Part shown: positions 42,084-51,156 of the stretch, in pieces
Layout of the letters: the number at the start of each line of letters is the position of its first letter
How positions within the stretch are numbered: the first letter of the stretch is position 1
Source: Sandaracinus amylolyticus
GTDB taxonomy: Bacteria; Myxococcota_A; Polyangia; Polyangiales; Sandaracinaceae
Direction of reading: 5' to 3'
Assembly: GCF_000737325.1 (NCBI RefSeq)
Contig: NZ_CP011125.1
Location: forward strand, 186,001 to 250,000
DNA length: 64,000 bases
Notes under the pieces: model-generated
Databases searched by the model: none
What the model was told of the DNA's origin: nothing
Seen by the model: the letters and a program-made list of their open reading frames with translations, nothing else
Translations under genes and position numbers: made by a program

Positions 42084-42644
42084 GTGCCCTCGAACGAACG
42101 CAGCTCCTCGCCGGATCTCGCGCAGCCCGTCGTGCTGGTCGATCGGTCCGAGGGATCTCTGGTCCAGCTCGGCAGTGCGCTGGTCTCGATCCGCCGCTCG
42201 CCGCTGCGCCGCGCGCGCCTCGTCGAAGCGGGCCGTGCGATCGAGCGCGCCGCGAGCGCGCATCCTCGCGGCTGCGTGTTGCTGAGCGTGCTCCGGCTCT
42301 CGCGCGGACATCCGATCGAGCCCGGGTTCGACGCGAACGCGCGCGAGCTCGCGGAGACGCTGCGCGCGGTCGATCGCGTGCTCGTCGCGAACGCCGTCGT
42401 CGTCGAGTTCGACGGAATGCTCGCGGTCGCCACGCGCGCGCTCGTCCGGACGGTGTGGGCGCTCGCGCGGCCGCGCGCGTCGATGGCGCAGTTCGCGCGC
42501 ATGAGCGACGCGATCACGTGGATGCTGCCGCATGCGCGCGCGATCGGCGCGCCCGACGACGCCGCGTCGTACGTGCGGCTCTACCGCGAGGCCGAGCGGA
42601 GGCTCGAGGACCACGACGCCGCGCAGTGGGCGCGCTCGGGGTGA
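42084..42644 (+). CDS. Soluble protein of unknown function, STAS/SEC14-like
   Basis: A 186-residue protein from the GTG at 42084, without signal or membrane helix. It has an alternating alpha/beta pattern: DLAQPVVLVDRSEGSLVQLG, then RRARLVEAGRAIERAASAHP, GCVLLSVLRLSRGH, then ALVRTVWALARPRASMAQFARM and ITWMLPHARAIG. The layout recalls STAS/SEC14-like regulators seen in Myxococcota, but no signature is conserved enough to name it. It is divergent from the giant lipoprotein (114 bases) and on the same strand as the methyltransferase 221 bases downstream. Confidence 0.6.
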   Translation: MPSNERSSSPDLAQPVVLVDRSEGSLVQLGSALVSIRRSPLRRARLVEAGRAIERAASAHPRGCVLLSVLRLSRGHPIEPGFDANARELAETLRAVDRVLVANAVVVEFDGMLAVATRALVRTVWALARPRASMAQFARMSDAITWMLPHARAIGAPDDAASYVRLYREAERRLEDHDAAQWARSG

Positions 42645-42865
42645 CGCGCGCGAGTTGACGGACCCGCGAGACGCTCACAGGCTCGCGACGTCATGCAGAG
42701 CGACCGCTCGGCGATCGAGACCGACACGTGCGCGACGCGCGCGTGGTGGCGCTCGAGCTGAGCGGGCGCCCGATCACGCAGACACCCCACGTGACAAGGA
42801 GGCGCCCTCGGCGGGCGGCCTCGCGTGATCGACACGTGTCGCAGCCCGGCTCGAGGGCCGACGAC

Positions 42866-43663
42866 ATGAGCCAGAACGCAACGAGAGACCGCTACACCTT
42901 CGGCGACACCGACGTCGCCGCGCACCGACTGCGCCTGCTCGCCGCGGTGTACGAGCCGAGCTCGCGCGCGTGGATCACGGCGCGCGCCGGCGATCTGCGC
43001 GACGCGCGCGTGATCGATCTCGGGTGCGGCCCCGGGCACACCACGCGGATGCTCGGCGACGTGCTGGCGCCCGCGTCGCTGCTGGGGCTCGACGCGTCGC
43101 CGCGCTACGTGCGCGCCGCGCGCGAGGCGATGCCCGAGCCCGCGCGCTTCGAGGTGCACGACGTGACGACGGCGCTGCCGGAGCGCGATGCCGACCTCCT
43201 CTACTGCCGCTTCCTCCTCACGCACCTCGGCGATCCGCGCGCCGCGCTCGACGTCTGGTACGACGCCGCGCGCGACGGCGGCGCGCTGCTCGTCGAAGAG
43301 GTCGAGGAGCTGCGCGCGACCGATCCGATGCTGCGCCGCTACTACGAGATCGTCGCGGCGATGCAGGCGCACCATCGCCAGTCGCTGCAGGTCGGGCGAC
43401 TGCTCGACGCGGCCGCGGGCGCGACGCGGTGGACGACGGTGCGCTCCGAGACCGCGACGATCGCGCTGCCCGCGTCGCGCATGGCGATGCTGCACGCGCT
43501 CAACCTCGCGACGTGGGGCGAGGCGGAGATCGCGCGTGGCGCGTGCGAGGCGCGCGAGGTCGCGGACATCGCGGCGCGCCTCCGCGCGATCGCCGAGGAC
43601 GACGAGGGCCTGATCGTCGAGTGCGAGATGCGGCGGATGGAGCTCCGTCGCGCCCCGCGATAA
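42866..43663 (+). CDS. Class I SAM-dependent methyltransferase
   Basis: A 265-residue Rossmann-fold enzyme. Motif I is VIDLGCGPGHTTRML (residues about 48-62), motif II is LGLDASPRYVRAARE, motif III is VHDVTTALPERDADLLYCRF, and post-III is DGGALLVEEVEELR. The order is that of Methyltransf_11-type enzymes. The ATG at 42866 is chosen because upstream codons to 42728 have no family match. Substrate unknown; no biosynthetic neighbours. It is followed 12 nt later by a two-component pair. Confidence 0.85.
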   Translation: MSQNATRDRYTFGDTDVAAHRLRLLAAVYEPSSRAWITARAGDLRDARVIDLGCGPGHTTRMLGDVLAPASLLGLDASPRYVRAAREAMPEPARFEVHDVTTALPERDADLLYCRFLLTHLGDPRAALDVWYDAARDGGALLVEEVEELRATDPMLRRYYEIVAAMQAHHRQSLQVGRLLDAAAGATRWTTVRSETATIALPASRMAMLHALNLATWGEAEIARGACEAREVADIAARLRAIAEDDEGLIVECEMRRMELRRAPR

Positions 43664-43675
43664 CGTCTCGCGCCG

Positions 43676-44362
43676 ATGGCGCGCATCCTCCTCGTCGACG
43701 ACGATCGCGAGCTGCTCGACGTGCTCGCGATGGCGCTCTCCGACGCGGGCCACGCGATCGACACCGCGCGCGACGGGCGCGAGGCCGATCGCCGGCTCGC
43801 CGAGGGGAACGCCGAGCTCGTGGTGTGCGACGTGAACCTGCCGGGGATCGACGGGTTCACGCTGGTGAAGCGGTGGCGCGATCGCGGGGTCACCACGCCG
43901 ATCCTGCTGCTCACGTCGCGCGACTCCGAGATCGACGAGGCGCTCGGGCTCGAGCTCGGCGCCGACGACTACATGACGAAGCCGATGCGCGTGCGCGTCC
44001 TGCTCGCGCGCATCGCCGCGCTCCTGCGGCGCGAGCAGCGTCGCGCGGAGAGCGAGCCGGGCGCGGTGCTCGTGGCGGGGCACGTCTCGCTCGATCGCGA
44101 GCGCCTCGAGCTGCGCTATCGCGGGACGCTCGTCACCACGACGCTCAGCGAGCTGCGCCTGATCGAGGCGATGGTCGAGCGGCCCGGGATCGTGCTGTCG
44201 CGCGCGCGGCTGCTCGAGCACGTGCGCGGCGACGACTCCGTGGTCGACGATCGGCTGATCGACACCTACGTGCGGCGGATGCGCCGCAAGCTGGAGGCCA
44301 TCGAGCCCGCGTTCGATCGCATCGAGACCGTGACCGGCGCCGGCTACCGATGGCGCGCGTGA
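43676..44362 (+). CDS. OmpR-family response regulator
   Basis: A 228-residue transcription regulator. The receiver holds ILLVDDDRE (Asp8-10), the acceptor Asp52 (VVCDVNLPG) and Lys102 (YMTKP). The C-terminal winged helix includes LVTTTLSELRLIEAMVERPG, LSRARLLEHVRGDDSVVDDR and RRMRRKLEAIEPAFDRIET. The following kinase gene overlaps it by 13 bases (or by 4 from its GTG), so the two make a standard two-component operon. The start lies 12 nt after the methyltransferase stop, with TAACGT 9 nt upstream. Target genes are not evident. Confidence 0.92.
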   Translation: MARILLVDDDRELLDVLAMALSDAGHAIDTARDGREADRRLAEGNAELVVCDVNLPGIDGFTLVKRWRDRGVTTPILLLTSRDSEIDEALGLELGADDYMTKPMRVRVLLARIAALLRREQRRAESEPGAVLVAGHVSLDRERLELRYRGTLVTTTLSELRLIEAMVERPGIVLSRARLLEHVRGDDSVVDDRLIDTYVRRMRRKLEAIEPAFDRIETVTGAGYRWRA

Positions 44363-45795
44363 CCGGCGCGCGCGGGCGCCGCTCGCTGAGCGAGCGCGTG
44401 CTCACCGCGGGCGTGCTGCTTTTCCTCGCGCCGCTGGGGTTCGTGGTCGCGAGCGCGTCGATCGAGGGCGCGCTCGCGCGGAGCACCGAGCAGCGCGTCG
44501 AGGCGTGCGCGCGCGTGGTCGCGCATGCCTGGCGCGACGGAGCGTCGCTCGCCGAGGCCGCGGAGTCGTCGTGCCGTCGCCATCACCTGCGGGTGCGCGT
44601 GGTCGAGGGCGACGCGGTGCACGACGTCGCGGACCATCTCGTGTCGACGAGCTTCGACGATCTGGTGGGAGACGTCTTCTACGGGCCGGAGCGCAGCGAC
44701 GCGCTGCGCACGCTCGAGCGCACGTGGGCTCCGCTGCCCGAGCGTGCCGAGACGCGCAGCGCGCGCGAGGCGGGCGACGGAATGGTGTGCACGCTGCGCG
44801 CCGACGCGAACCTGCGCATCTGCAGCGGCGCGCTGCGCGCGACGCGCACGTCGGACGGCGCGCGCGCGGTGGTGCACGTGATCGGCAGCTCGCGCAGCGC
44901 GCGGGTGTCGCGCTACGCGCAGCGCCGCGAGCTCGCGGGCATGCTCGCGTTCGGCGCAGTGCTCGCGTTCGCGCTGGTCGCGTGGCTGTTGCGGCGGGTG
45001 ACCGGCACGGTGCGCGACCTCGCACGCGACGTGGAGTCGCTCGCGGCGTCGCGCGACGGGCGCCTCGACGAGGAGCGCCCGCGCGAGCTCGCGGAGGTCG
45101 CGGCCGCGTTCAATCGGCTGCGCGACACGCTCGCCCGCGCCGACGCGCAGAACGAGGCGTTCCTCGCCGATCTCGCCCACGAGATGAAGAACCCGGTCGC
45201 CGCGATCGCCGCGGCGGCGGAGTCGCTCGAGGCCGCGTCGAGCGCCGATCCCGAGCGGCGCGCGCGTCTGTCGCGCTCGATCACCGCGAGCGCGGCGCGC
45301 CTCGATCGGCTGATCGGACAGTTCCTCGAGCTCGCGCGCGCCGAGGCCGGCCTGCCGCGCGACGCGCGCGAGCGTGTCGATCTCGTCGCGCTCGCGCACG
45401 GCGTCGCGAGCACCACGACGGTGCCCGACGATCGACGCCTCGTGATCGACGCCGAGGGCGTCCACGAGGTCGACGGAGTCCCGGCGCGCCTCGAGTCCGC
45501 GCTGCGCAACGTCATCGACAACGCGATCGCGTTCGCGCGCGCCGAGGTGCGGGTGCGAGTCGTGCGCGAGGACGCGACGCTCGTCCTCGAGGTCCACGAC
45601 GACGGCCCGGGCATCGCCGCCGACGACCTGCCGCGCGTGTTCGATCGGTTCTACACCGCGCGCCAGGACGGACGCGGCACCGGGCTCGGGCTCGCGATCG
45701 TGCGCGCGACGGTCGAGGCCCACGGCGGCACCGTCGACGTGCGCTCGCGATCGGGCGAAGGCACCACCTTCGCGCTGCGCCTGCCCGCGCGCTGA
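44350..45795 (+). CDS. Membrane sensor histidine kinase, partner of the OmpR regulator
   Basis: A 481-residue kinase with two membrane helices (about 18-38 and 195-214) enclosing an extracytoplasmic sensor of about 155 residues with several Cys. After the second helix comes a HAMP-like segment and the H-box FLADLAHEMKNPVAAI (His277). The ATPase has NVIDNAIAFA, VHDDGPGI and GTGLGLAIV. The ATG at 44350 overlaps the regulator gene; a GTG at 44359 (GTGA, 4-base overlap) is an equally plausible start. It phosphorylates the upstream OmpR-type regulator. Signal unknown; Cys in the sensor could respond to redox conditions, as speculation. Confidence 0.9.
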   Translation: MARVTGARGRRSLSERVLTAGVLLFLAPLGFVVASASIEGALARSTEQRVEACARVVAHAWRDGASLAEAAESSCRRHHLRVRVVEGDAVHDVADHLVSTSFDDLVGDVFYGPERSDALRTLERTWAPLPERAETRSAREAGDGMVCTLRADANLRICSGALRATRTSDGARAVVHVIGSSRSARVSRYAQRRELAGMLAFGAVLAFALVAWLLRRVTGTVRDLARDVESLAASRDGRLDEERPRELAEVAAAFNRLRDTLARADAQNEAFLADLAHEMKNPVAAIAAAAESLEAASSADPERRARLSRSITASAARLDRLIGQFLELARAEAGLPRDARERVDLVALAHGVASTTTVPDDRRLVIDAEGVHEVDGVPARLESALRNVIDNAIAFARAEVRVRVVREDATLVLEVHDDGPGIAADDLPRVFDRFYTARQDGRGTGLGLAIVRATVEAHGGTVDVRSRSGEGTTFALRLPAR

Positions 45796-45858
45796 TTCAC
45801 ACCCGTTTCACATCGCGCTCCGTCGCGTGTCCGCATCGCTCCGCCAGCTTGTGCGGCG

Positions 45859-46626
45859 ATGACGACGTCCACCGAGCTCGCTCCACCGGCGCCCGACGTG
45901 CTGCGCGCGATGACGCTCAACATCGTGCACGGCACCCGCATCTCACTGCCCTCCGCGCTCTTCCCGCGAACGTTCGTGCTGCGGCGCCTCGCGCGGATCG
46001 CGCACGCGGCGCGCGCCGCCCACGTCGACGTGCTCGCGCTGCAGGAGGCCGACGGCGATCGGCGCTTCGAGCGCACCCGCGAGATCGCGCGGCGCGCCGG
46101 GCTCCCCGTCGTGATCACGCCGTCGTCGCACGGCGCGACGCTCGCCGGGCGGGCTCCGCTCGCCGTGCTGCGCGAAGAGCGCTTCACCGCGCGGCGCGCC
46201 GACGCGAAGGGCTTCGTGCTCGCGCGCGCCCGCACCTCGCGCGGCCACGAGATCGACGTCGCGTCGATCCACCTCCACGCGCTCTCGCGACACGTGCGCT
46301 CCCGACAGATCGCTGCGTTCGTGGACGCGATCCGTGAGGAGCGTGCCCGCCGCGGCGCGCGCCCGCTCGTCGTGCTCGGCGACCTCAACGACGACTTCGA
46401 CGGCAGCGCGCGCGAGCTCGCCGATCACCTCGGGCTGCACACGCGCGATCACGAGACGCCGACCTACACCGATCTCGGGCTGCGACTGCGCCTCGACTGG
46501 GTGCTCGCGTCGCCCGAGCTCGAGATCGCGCTGCACCACGTGATGCCGCCCGGTCTCTCCGATCATCGCGCGATCGTCGCCGACGTCCGCGTGCGCACCA
46601 CCGAAGGAAGGAGCCTCGATCGATGA
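45859..46626 (+). CDS. EEP-family (endonuclease/exonuclease/phosphatase) enzyme
   Basis: A 255-residue hydrolase of the exonuclease III / sphingomyelinase fold, without a signal peptide. Active-site motifs are present: LNIVHG (first Asn), LALQEADG (Glu, metal binding), SIHLHALS (His), VVLGDLNDDF (Asp-x-Asn), DWVLAS and LSDHRAIVADV (Asp-His). The set is complete, so the enzyme is probably active on a phosphodiester or phosphomonoester; DNA, lipid or sugar substrates are equally possible. Its stop overlaps the next start (ATGA), starting a three-gene transcript. Confidence 0.88.
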   Translation: MTTSTELAPPAPDVLRAMTLNIVHGTRISLPSALFPRTFVLRRLARIAHAARAAHVDVLALQEADGDRRFERTREIARRAGLPVVITPSSHGATLAGRAPLAVLREERFTARRADAKGFVLARARTSRGHEIDVASIHLHALSRHVRSRQIAAFVDAIREERARRGARPLVVLGDLNDDFDGSARELADHLGLHTRDHETPTYTDLGLRLRLDWVLASPELEIALHHVMPPGLSDHRAIVADVRVRTTEGRSLDR

Positions 46627-47255
46627 AGCCGCTGATCCACCTCTTCCATCTCTCGACCGGCGGCGTGCTCGCGGAGGAGGACCAGACCCCCGCGCGTCGC
46701 GCGCAGCTCGGCATCCTCGCGATCGCGACGTCGCTCGCGATGGCGGCGATCTGGGGCGTCGCCGCGGGCAGCAGCGTGCCCGCGCTCGCCGCGCACAACG
46801 CGTACAAGCTGCCGCTGATGCTGGTGCTCGCCGCGATCGGCGCGGTGCCGGTCGGGATGCTCGCGTGGAAGATCGTCGGCGTGCGCCAGAAGGCGCGCGA
46901 GCTGCTCCACGGCTACGCGCTCAGCGTGTTCCTCGGGTGCGCGGTGCTGCTCGTGCTCGCGCCGCTCGTCGCGCTCTACTACCTGTCGAGCACCGCCGCG
47001 GGACCGCTCTTCGCGATGGGCACGGTGCTGCTCGGGCTGCTCGTCGGGTGCGCGACGTTCGTGCGCGTCGTGCGCGCGCGGCTGCGCGAGGGCGAGCGCG
47101 AAGAGGGCTCGGACTGGCGCCCCGTCGTGCCCGGTGTCGTGCTGATGCTCGCGTTCGTCGCGACGCTCTGGCAGGTCGTCGCGCTCTTCGCGCCGATCCT
47201 CCCCGAGAGCACGCCCTTCCGCGGAGGCATCGACGATGCGCTCGTCCAGCCGTGA
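46623..47255 (+). CDS. Membrane protein, unknown function
   Basis: A 210-residue protein with five hydrophobic segments (LGILAIATSLAMAAIWGVA; LPLMLVLAAIGAVPVGMLAW; LSVFLGCAVLLVLAPLVALYY; LFAMGTVLLGLLVGCATFV; VPGVVLMLAFVATLWQVVALF). The ATG overlaps the EEP stop (4 bases) and its 3' end overlaps the next gene by 20 bases, so it is translationally coupled on both sides. I do not recognise the family. Confidence 0.75.
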   Translation: MKPLIHLFHLSTGGVLAEEDQTPARRAQLGILAIATSLAMAAIWGVAAGSSVPALAAHNAYKLPLMLVLAAIGAVPVGMLAWKIVGVRQKARELLHGYALSVFLGCAVLLVLAPLVALYYLSSTAAGPLFAMGTVLLGLLVGCATFVRVVRARLREGEREEGSDWRPVVPGVVLMLAFVATLWQVVALFAPILPESTPFRGGIDDALVQP

Positions 47256-47997
47256 GGCGCCGCTCGGAATTCTGGCACTGAGTGCCATCTTCTGCGCGAG
47301 CCCCGCCAGCGCGCAGATCTGCCACCGCGGCGACGTGGACGGCGACGCGATCACCTGGCGCACCACGATGGTGGGCAGTGCGTCGCTGGTGGGCCCGCTG
47401 CCGCCCGACGTGAGCGTGGTGTCGATCGAGGGCGGCGCGCTCTCGCCCGAGCGCGATCGCATCGAGGCCACGCCCGGCGCGCGCGAGGTCGTGCTGATCA
47501 CGCGGCAATCGATCGACGCTCGCGACGACGTGCTGGTGCTGCGCCCGCCGCTCGTCACCTCGGCGCAGCGCATCGTGATCGCGGCGCGCGACGGAGATCG
47601 TGTCTCGTTCGCGCCGGCGCTCGACGGACCGATCGAGCGCCACGTCGGGCACCACAGCTCGACCGGCATCGACGACCCGACGCGGGCGCACCTCGACGCG
47701 TGGTGCGGCTCGCGCGGGCGCGGCGTGCCGACGTACGTCCGCGCGCTCTCGTGGGACGACGTGCGCGGTGAGCTGGTGCGCGCCGAGGAGCGGCGCGGAT
47801 CGCTGCTGTGGATCGGCTGGCTCGTCCTCGGAGCGGGCGTGATCGCAGGCGCGATCGGCTATCGCAGGCTCGCGGCGCGCGCGCAGATCGAGCGCGCGGA
47901 TGCGGTGATCGAGAGCCGGTTCCGGACGCTCGCACGGGAGGAGGGCCGCGATCGCGGCTCACCGCGCGGCGCTTCGCGTGATGCTCCGGGTGTCTAG
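47236..47997 (+). CDS. Secreted, membrane-anchored protein, unknown function
   Basis: A 253-residue protein. Signal peptide residues 1-27 end in SPASAQ. A beta-rich domain follows (ATPGAREVVLITRQSIDARDD; FAPALDGPIERHVGHHSSTG) with Cys pairs at ICHRG and AWCGS. One membrane helix (LLWIGWLVLGAGVIAGAIGY) near residue 205 and a basic cytoplasmic tail end the protein. Topology is thus mostly outside. It overlaps the previous gene and completes an operon of three. No known family. Confidence 0.7.
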   Translation: MRSSSREAPLGILALSAIFCASPASAQICHRGDVDGDAITWRTTMVGSASLVGPLPPDVSVVSIEGGALSPERDRIEATPGAREVVLITRQSIDARDDVLVLRPPLVTSAQRIVIAARDGDRVSFAPALDGPIERHVGHHSSTGIDDPTRAHLDAWCGSRGRGVPTYVRALSWDDVRGELVRAEERRGSLLWIGWLVLGAGVIAGAIGYRRLAARAQIERADAVIESRFRTLAREEGRDRGSPRGASRDAPGV

Positions 47998-48043
47998 GAG
48001 TCCGCCCGGTCGTCTCGGTGAGCGAGACGAGGGGGGGACTTCG

Positions 48044-48631
48044 ATGGAGATGACGAGGACGGTCACGCTCGCGCTGGCGCTGCTCGGCGCGCTCCTGGTG
48101 GGCTGCGGTGACGACGACGGCGACGATGGTGATCGCGATTCGGGAATGCGCGCCGACTCCGGCGGCGGGACGATGGACGCGGGCGGTGGCGCCGATGCCG
48201 GCGGCGGGATGGACGGCGGCGGTGGCGACGCGGGAGACGACGACGACGCGGGCGACGACGACGACGCGGGCGACGACGACGACGCGGGCGAGGCTGCGTC
48301 GTTCACCGCGATCTACGAGGCCGTGATCGACGATCGCTGCGCGACCACCGCGGCGTGCCACCAGGGCGCCGCGACGACGTCGCTCGACATGAGCACCCGC
48401 GATCTCGCCTACGCGAACCTCGTCGACGTCGAGGCGATGGGACCGGCATGCGGCGACAGCGGGCTCACCCGCGTGGTGCCCGGTAACTCCGAGGAGAGCC
48501 TGCTCTACATCAAGATCTCGGAGTCCCCGCCGGACTGCGGCTCGCGCATGCCGCTCGTCGGCCCGCCGCTCTCGGAGGAGGAGCAAGCGCTCGTCGCTGC
48601 GTGGATCGACGAGGGCGCGGACGACAACTGA
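48044..48631 (+). CDS. Lipoprotein with haem-domain-like motif and GDDDDA repeats
   Basis: A 195-residue lipoprotein (leader MEMTRTVTLALALLGALLVGC, Cys21; GGGGGGG site upstream). The linker contains GDDDDA repeated three times (DNA 48238-48293), and many DAG triplets. The C-terminal 100 residues resemble cytochrome c-like domains common in Myxococcota lipoproteins: IYEAVIDDRCATTAACHQGA, DLAYANLVDVEAMG, SLLYIKISE and GSRMPLVGPPLSEEE. The CxxCH haem motif is replaced by C-x5-CH, so haem attachment is doubtful. A disulfide between the two Cys is more likely. The linker repeat may vary in length. Confidence 0.75.
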   Translation: MEMTRTVTLALALLGALLVGCGDDDGDDGDRDSGMRADSGGGTMDAGGGADAGGGMDGGGGDAGDDDDAGDDDDAGDDDDAGEAASFTAIYEAVIDDRCATTAACHQGAATTSLDMSTRDLAYANLVDVEAMGPACGDSGLTRVVPGNSEESLLYIKISESPPDCGSRMPLVGPPLSEEEQALVAAWIDEGADDN

Positions 48632-48665
48632 CTCGGTGTTTCGCGGCGGTCCGCCGCTCGTCGGC

Positions 48666-50372
48666 TCATCGCACGACGACGGCGTCCCACGCCTCGACGT
48701 GGCCGGGGCCCGCGTTGCCCTGATCGCAGCTCGGCACGATCAGTCGCGTCCCGAGCGCGAGCGGCACCGCGTAGCGCTGTCCCGGTCCGTCGAGCGCGAC
48801 GCGCTCGGCGTGCGCGCCGTCGCGCGCTCGGACGAGGTGCAGCACGCCGGGCTCGCTGCCGAGCCTTCCCTGCTCGACGATCGCGACGTGATCTTCGCCT
48901 TCGATCGTCACGAGGCGCAGCCCCGAGGGATGTCGTCGGAAGCGCTCGCGTGCCTCCTGGCCGTCGAAGCTCGGCCACGTCCACGCGGGCTCGAGGTGCG
49001 CGCCGCCTTCGTCCTCGATCACGCGCAGCGCGACGAGCCCCGCGGGATGCACCGCGTCGGGCATGAACGTCGCGATGATCGCGAGCGGCGTCCCGTCGAC
49101 GTCGGCGATCAGCGGCTGCGTGACCATCGTGCCCGCCCAATTCGCCTCGCAGGGCACGCCTCCCGCGCCGCACGCTGCGACGACCTGCACGCGATCGTGG
49201 AGCGTTCCGAGGTGCTCGTCGTCGAGCAGGTACACGCCGCCGTCCTTCGCGGGCAGCACGTACACGACGCGCCCCGACGCGAGCTCCACGCGCGCCGGTG
49301 TGTTCGCGCCGAGGTCCCAGTCGAGCGCGGCGTAGCACTCGAAGAACGTCAGCTCCTCGCACCCCGGCGCGTCGAACGGCGGATCCTCGGGCGAGAGGCG
49401 CGGGACGAAGAGGTCCTCGCACGACGCGATGCACGCGGGCGCGGGATCGAGCACGTCGAACTCCGCGCACGCGCTCGCGTCGCAGCGCGGATCGAACGAG
49501 AGCCCGGGGCCGCGCACCCGCATGAGGGTGTGCGCGTACGAGCGCGTCGCGAGATCGAGCGCGCCGTTGCCGGTCGGCACGATCAGCGCGAAGCCGTGCT
49601 CGTCGTCGGGCACCAGCAGCGGGCCTGCGGGCGACCACACGCCGGCGCCGCAGATCATGTCGTCGGATCCGCTCTCGCCGTCGATGCCGCACTCGTTGCT
49701 CGGGCTCGTCAGCAGCACGGACGCGATCGCGCTCTCCGCGCCGCGCGCGCGCCACGCGTCGAGATCGAGCTCGAAGATCCACCCGTGCCAGGGCTGGATG
49801 TCGCGCGCGTTGCCGAACGAGACGTAGACGAGGCCGAGCTCGTGATCGGCCGTCGTCGCGTGCACGAGGCGCGAGCGCGAGAGCGCGTTGCTCGCGCGGA
49901 AGACGACCTCGCCCGAGCCGTCGGCGGACGGCCGCGACGCCGCGAGCGTCACGATCGGGAACGCGGGATCGAGCTCGCCGCGGACGAGGTCGACGACGGC
50001 GACGTGGTGCGCGCTGCGCGGACCGGCCGCGGGATCGCGCGCCGTGGCGTCGACGACCTGCCAGGTGAGCACGAGCCGATCGCCGACGATCACCGGCGTC
50101 GCGATCACGTGCGCGAGCGTCCCCTCGGGCTCGGGCAGGACGAGCTCCCACACGATCGTTCCGTCGTCGGGATCGAGCGCGACGACGCGCCCATCGCCGG
50201 TGCTCACGATCACGTGCCCGTCGTGCTCGAGCGGCGAGGCGAGCACGCATCCGGCGAACGTCTCGCTCTGCCACGCGCGCGTGAGCGTGACGTCGCCGGG
50301 CATCGGCGGTGCTGGCTCGGGCTCGCAGCCGAGCGAGAGGAGGATCGGGAGCGAGAGGAGCAGACGGCGCAT
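48666..50372 (-). CDS. Lipoprotein with PQQ-like beta-propeller
   Basis: A 568-residue lipoprotein (leader MRRLLLSLPILLSLGC, Cys16). The mature region is a propeller of repeated strands with aromatic/Gly turns: GDGRVVALDPDDGTIVWELV, GNGALDLATRSYA, VVYVLPAKDGGVYLLDDEH, LHLVRARDGAHAERVAL and TRLIVPSCDQGNAGPGHVEAW. VVALDPDDGTIVWEL is the PQQ-like repeat signature. Several Cys clusters (ECGIDGESGSDDMICGAG; FDPRCDASACAEFD) suggest disulfide-stabilised loops. No PQQ-binding residues are provable, so enzyme function is open. It is convergent with the previous lipoprotein. Confidence 0.78.
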   Translation of the reverse strand: MRRLLLSLPILLSLGCEPEPAPPMPGDVTLTRAWQSETFAGCVLASPLEHDGHVIVSTGDGRVVALDPDDGTIVWELVLPEPEGTLAHVIATPVIVGDRLVLTWQVVDATARDPAAGPRSAHHVAVVDLVRGELDPAFPIVTLAASRPSADGSGEVVFRASNALSRSRLVHATTADHELGLVYVSFGNARDIQPWHGWIFELDLDAWRARGAESAIASVLLTSPSNECGIDGESGSDDMICGAGVWSPAGPLLVPDDEHGFALIVPTGNGALDLATRSYAHTLMRVRGPGLSFDPRCDASACAEFDVLDPAPACIASCEDLFVPRLSPEDPPFDAPGCEELTFFECYAALDWDLGANTPARVELASGRVVYVLPAKDGGVYLLDDEHLGTLHDRVQVVAACGAGGVPCEANWAGTMVTQPLIADVDGTPLAIIATFMPDAVHPAGLVALRVIEDEGGAHLEPAWTWPSFDGQEARERFRRHPSGLRLVTIEGEDHVAIVEQGRLGSEPGVLHLVRARDGAHAERVALDGPGQRYAVPLALGTRLIVPSCDQGNAGPGHVEAWDAVVVR

Positions 50373-50388
50373 GCGCGCGGATTGTGCG

Positions 50389-51156
50389 CTATCGCCGCGG
50401 GCGCGCGACGAGATATCCGTTCCACGACGCGCGCGCGGGCTCGCGCGCGCTCGTGCGCAGCGCGCCCTTCGCGTCCTCGATCACCAGCGCGACGCGCTCG
50501 AAGCCCGCCGCCGCGAGGAGCGCGCGGAGCGTCGCGAGGGGCCACAAACGAAACGAATAGGAGAAGGCATCTTCCATCACCGTTCCGTCGTCGAGCTCGA
50601 AGTGGATGCGCGCGTCCAGCACCTCGCGCGCGGCGTCGTACCCGCGGTGCTCCCAGACGTACGTGAAGCCCTCGTGGCGATGACGATGCGTGAGCGGCCG
50701 GCGCAGATCGGCGCCGCCGAAGAGCTCGAGCGCGAGCATCCCGTCGTCCTCGAGCGCGCCGCGCGCGGCGTCGAAGTAGCGCGCGAGGTCGTCGGCGGCG
50801 TGGAAGATCGCCCACGAGAAGTTCGGCGCGATCACCAGATCGAACGTGCGATCGCTGGGCGCGCGCACGTCCCCGCGCACCAGCGCGAGGCGCTCGCGCT
50901 CGTCCTCGTCGAGCACCTCGCGCGCGATGCGCCGCGCCCGCGCCAGCGCGCCGCGATCGAGATCGATCGCGACCGCCTCGCGCTCGTCGTCCGATCCGAC
51001 CCACGCGATCGCGAGCCGCGCCGTGCCCGCGAAGTCCTCGCGCAGCGTGAGCGCGTCGCGCCCCGCTCGCGCGCGGAAGAGCGCCGAGAGCACGTCGACG
51101 TCGCGCTCCGGGCTCTGCACCGCGCGCTCGTAGAGCGCGTGCCGGTCGACGCTCAT
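50389..51156 (-). CDS. Class I SAM-dependent methyltransferase
   Basis: A 255-residue cytosolic enzyme. The ATG at 51156 follows the coding end of the upstream lipoprotein (4-base overlap). The motif I region is RDALTLREDFAGTARLAIAWV (the Gly-rich loop is atypical: DFAGTA), the acidic loop is AIDLDRGALARARR, FDLVIAPNFSWAIFH is motif IV and GMLALELFGGAD follows. The C-terminal extension (ELDDGTVMEDAFSYSFRLWP) is like that of enzymes acting on nucleic acid bases or small acids. The substrate is unknown. Confidence 0.75.
   Translation of the reverse strand: MSVDRHALYERAVQSPERDVDVLSALFRARAGRDALTLREDFAGTARLAIAWVGSDDEREAVAIDLDRGALARARRIAREVLDEDERERLALVRGDVRAPSDRTFDLVIAPNFSWAIFHAADDLARYFDAARGALEDDGMLALELFGGADLRRPLTHRHRHEGFTYVWEHRGYDAAREVLDARIHFELDDGTVMEDAFSYSFRLWPLATLRALLAAAGFERVALVIEDAKGALRTSAREPARASWNGYLVARPRR

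Noticed and set aside
39342-42644. 1,100-residue plus-strand frame
   Set aside because: Antisense shadow of the giant lipoprotein; only its end (from the GTG at 42084) is a plausible gene.
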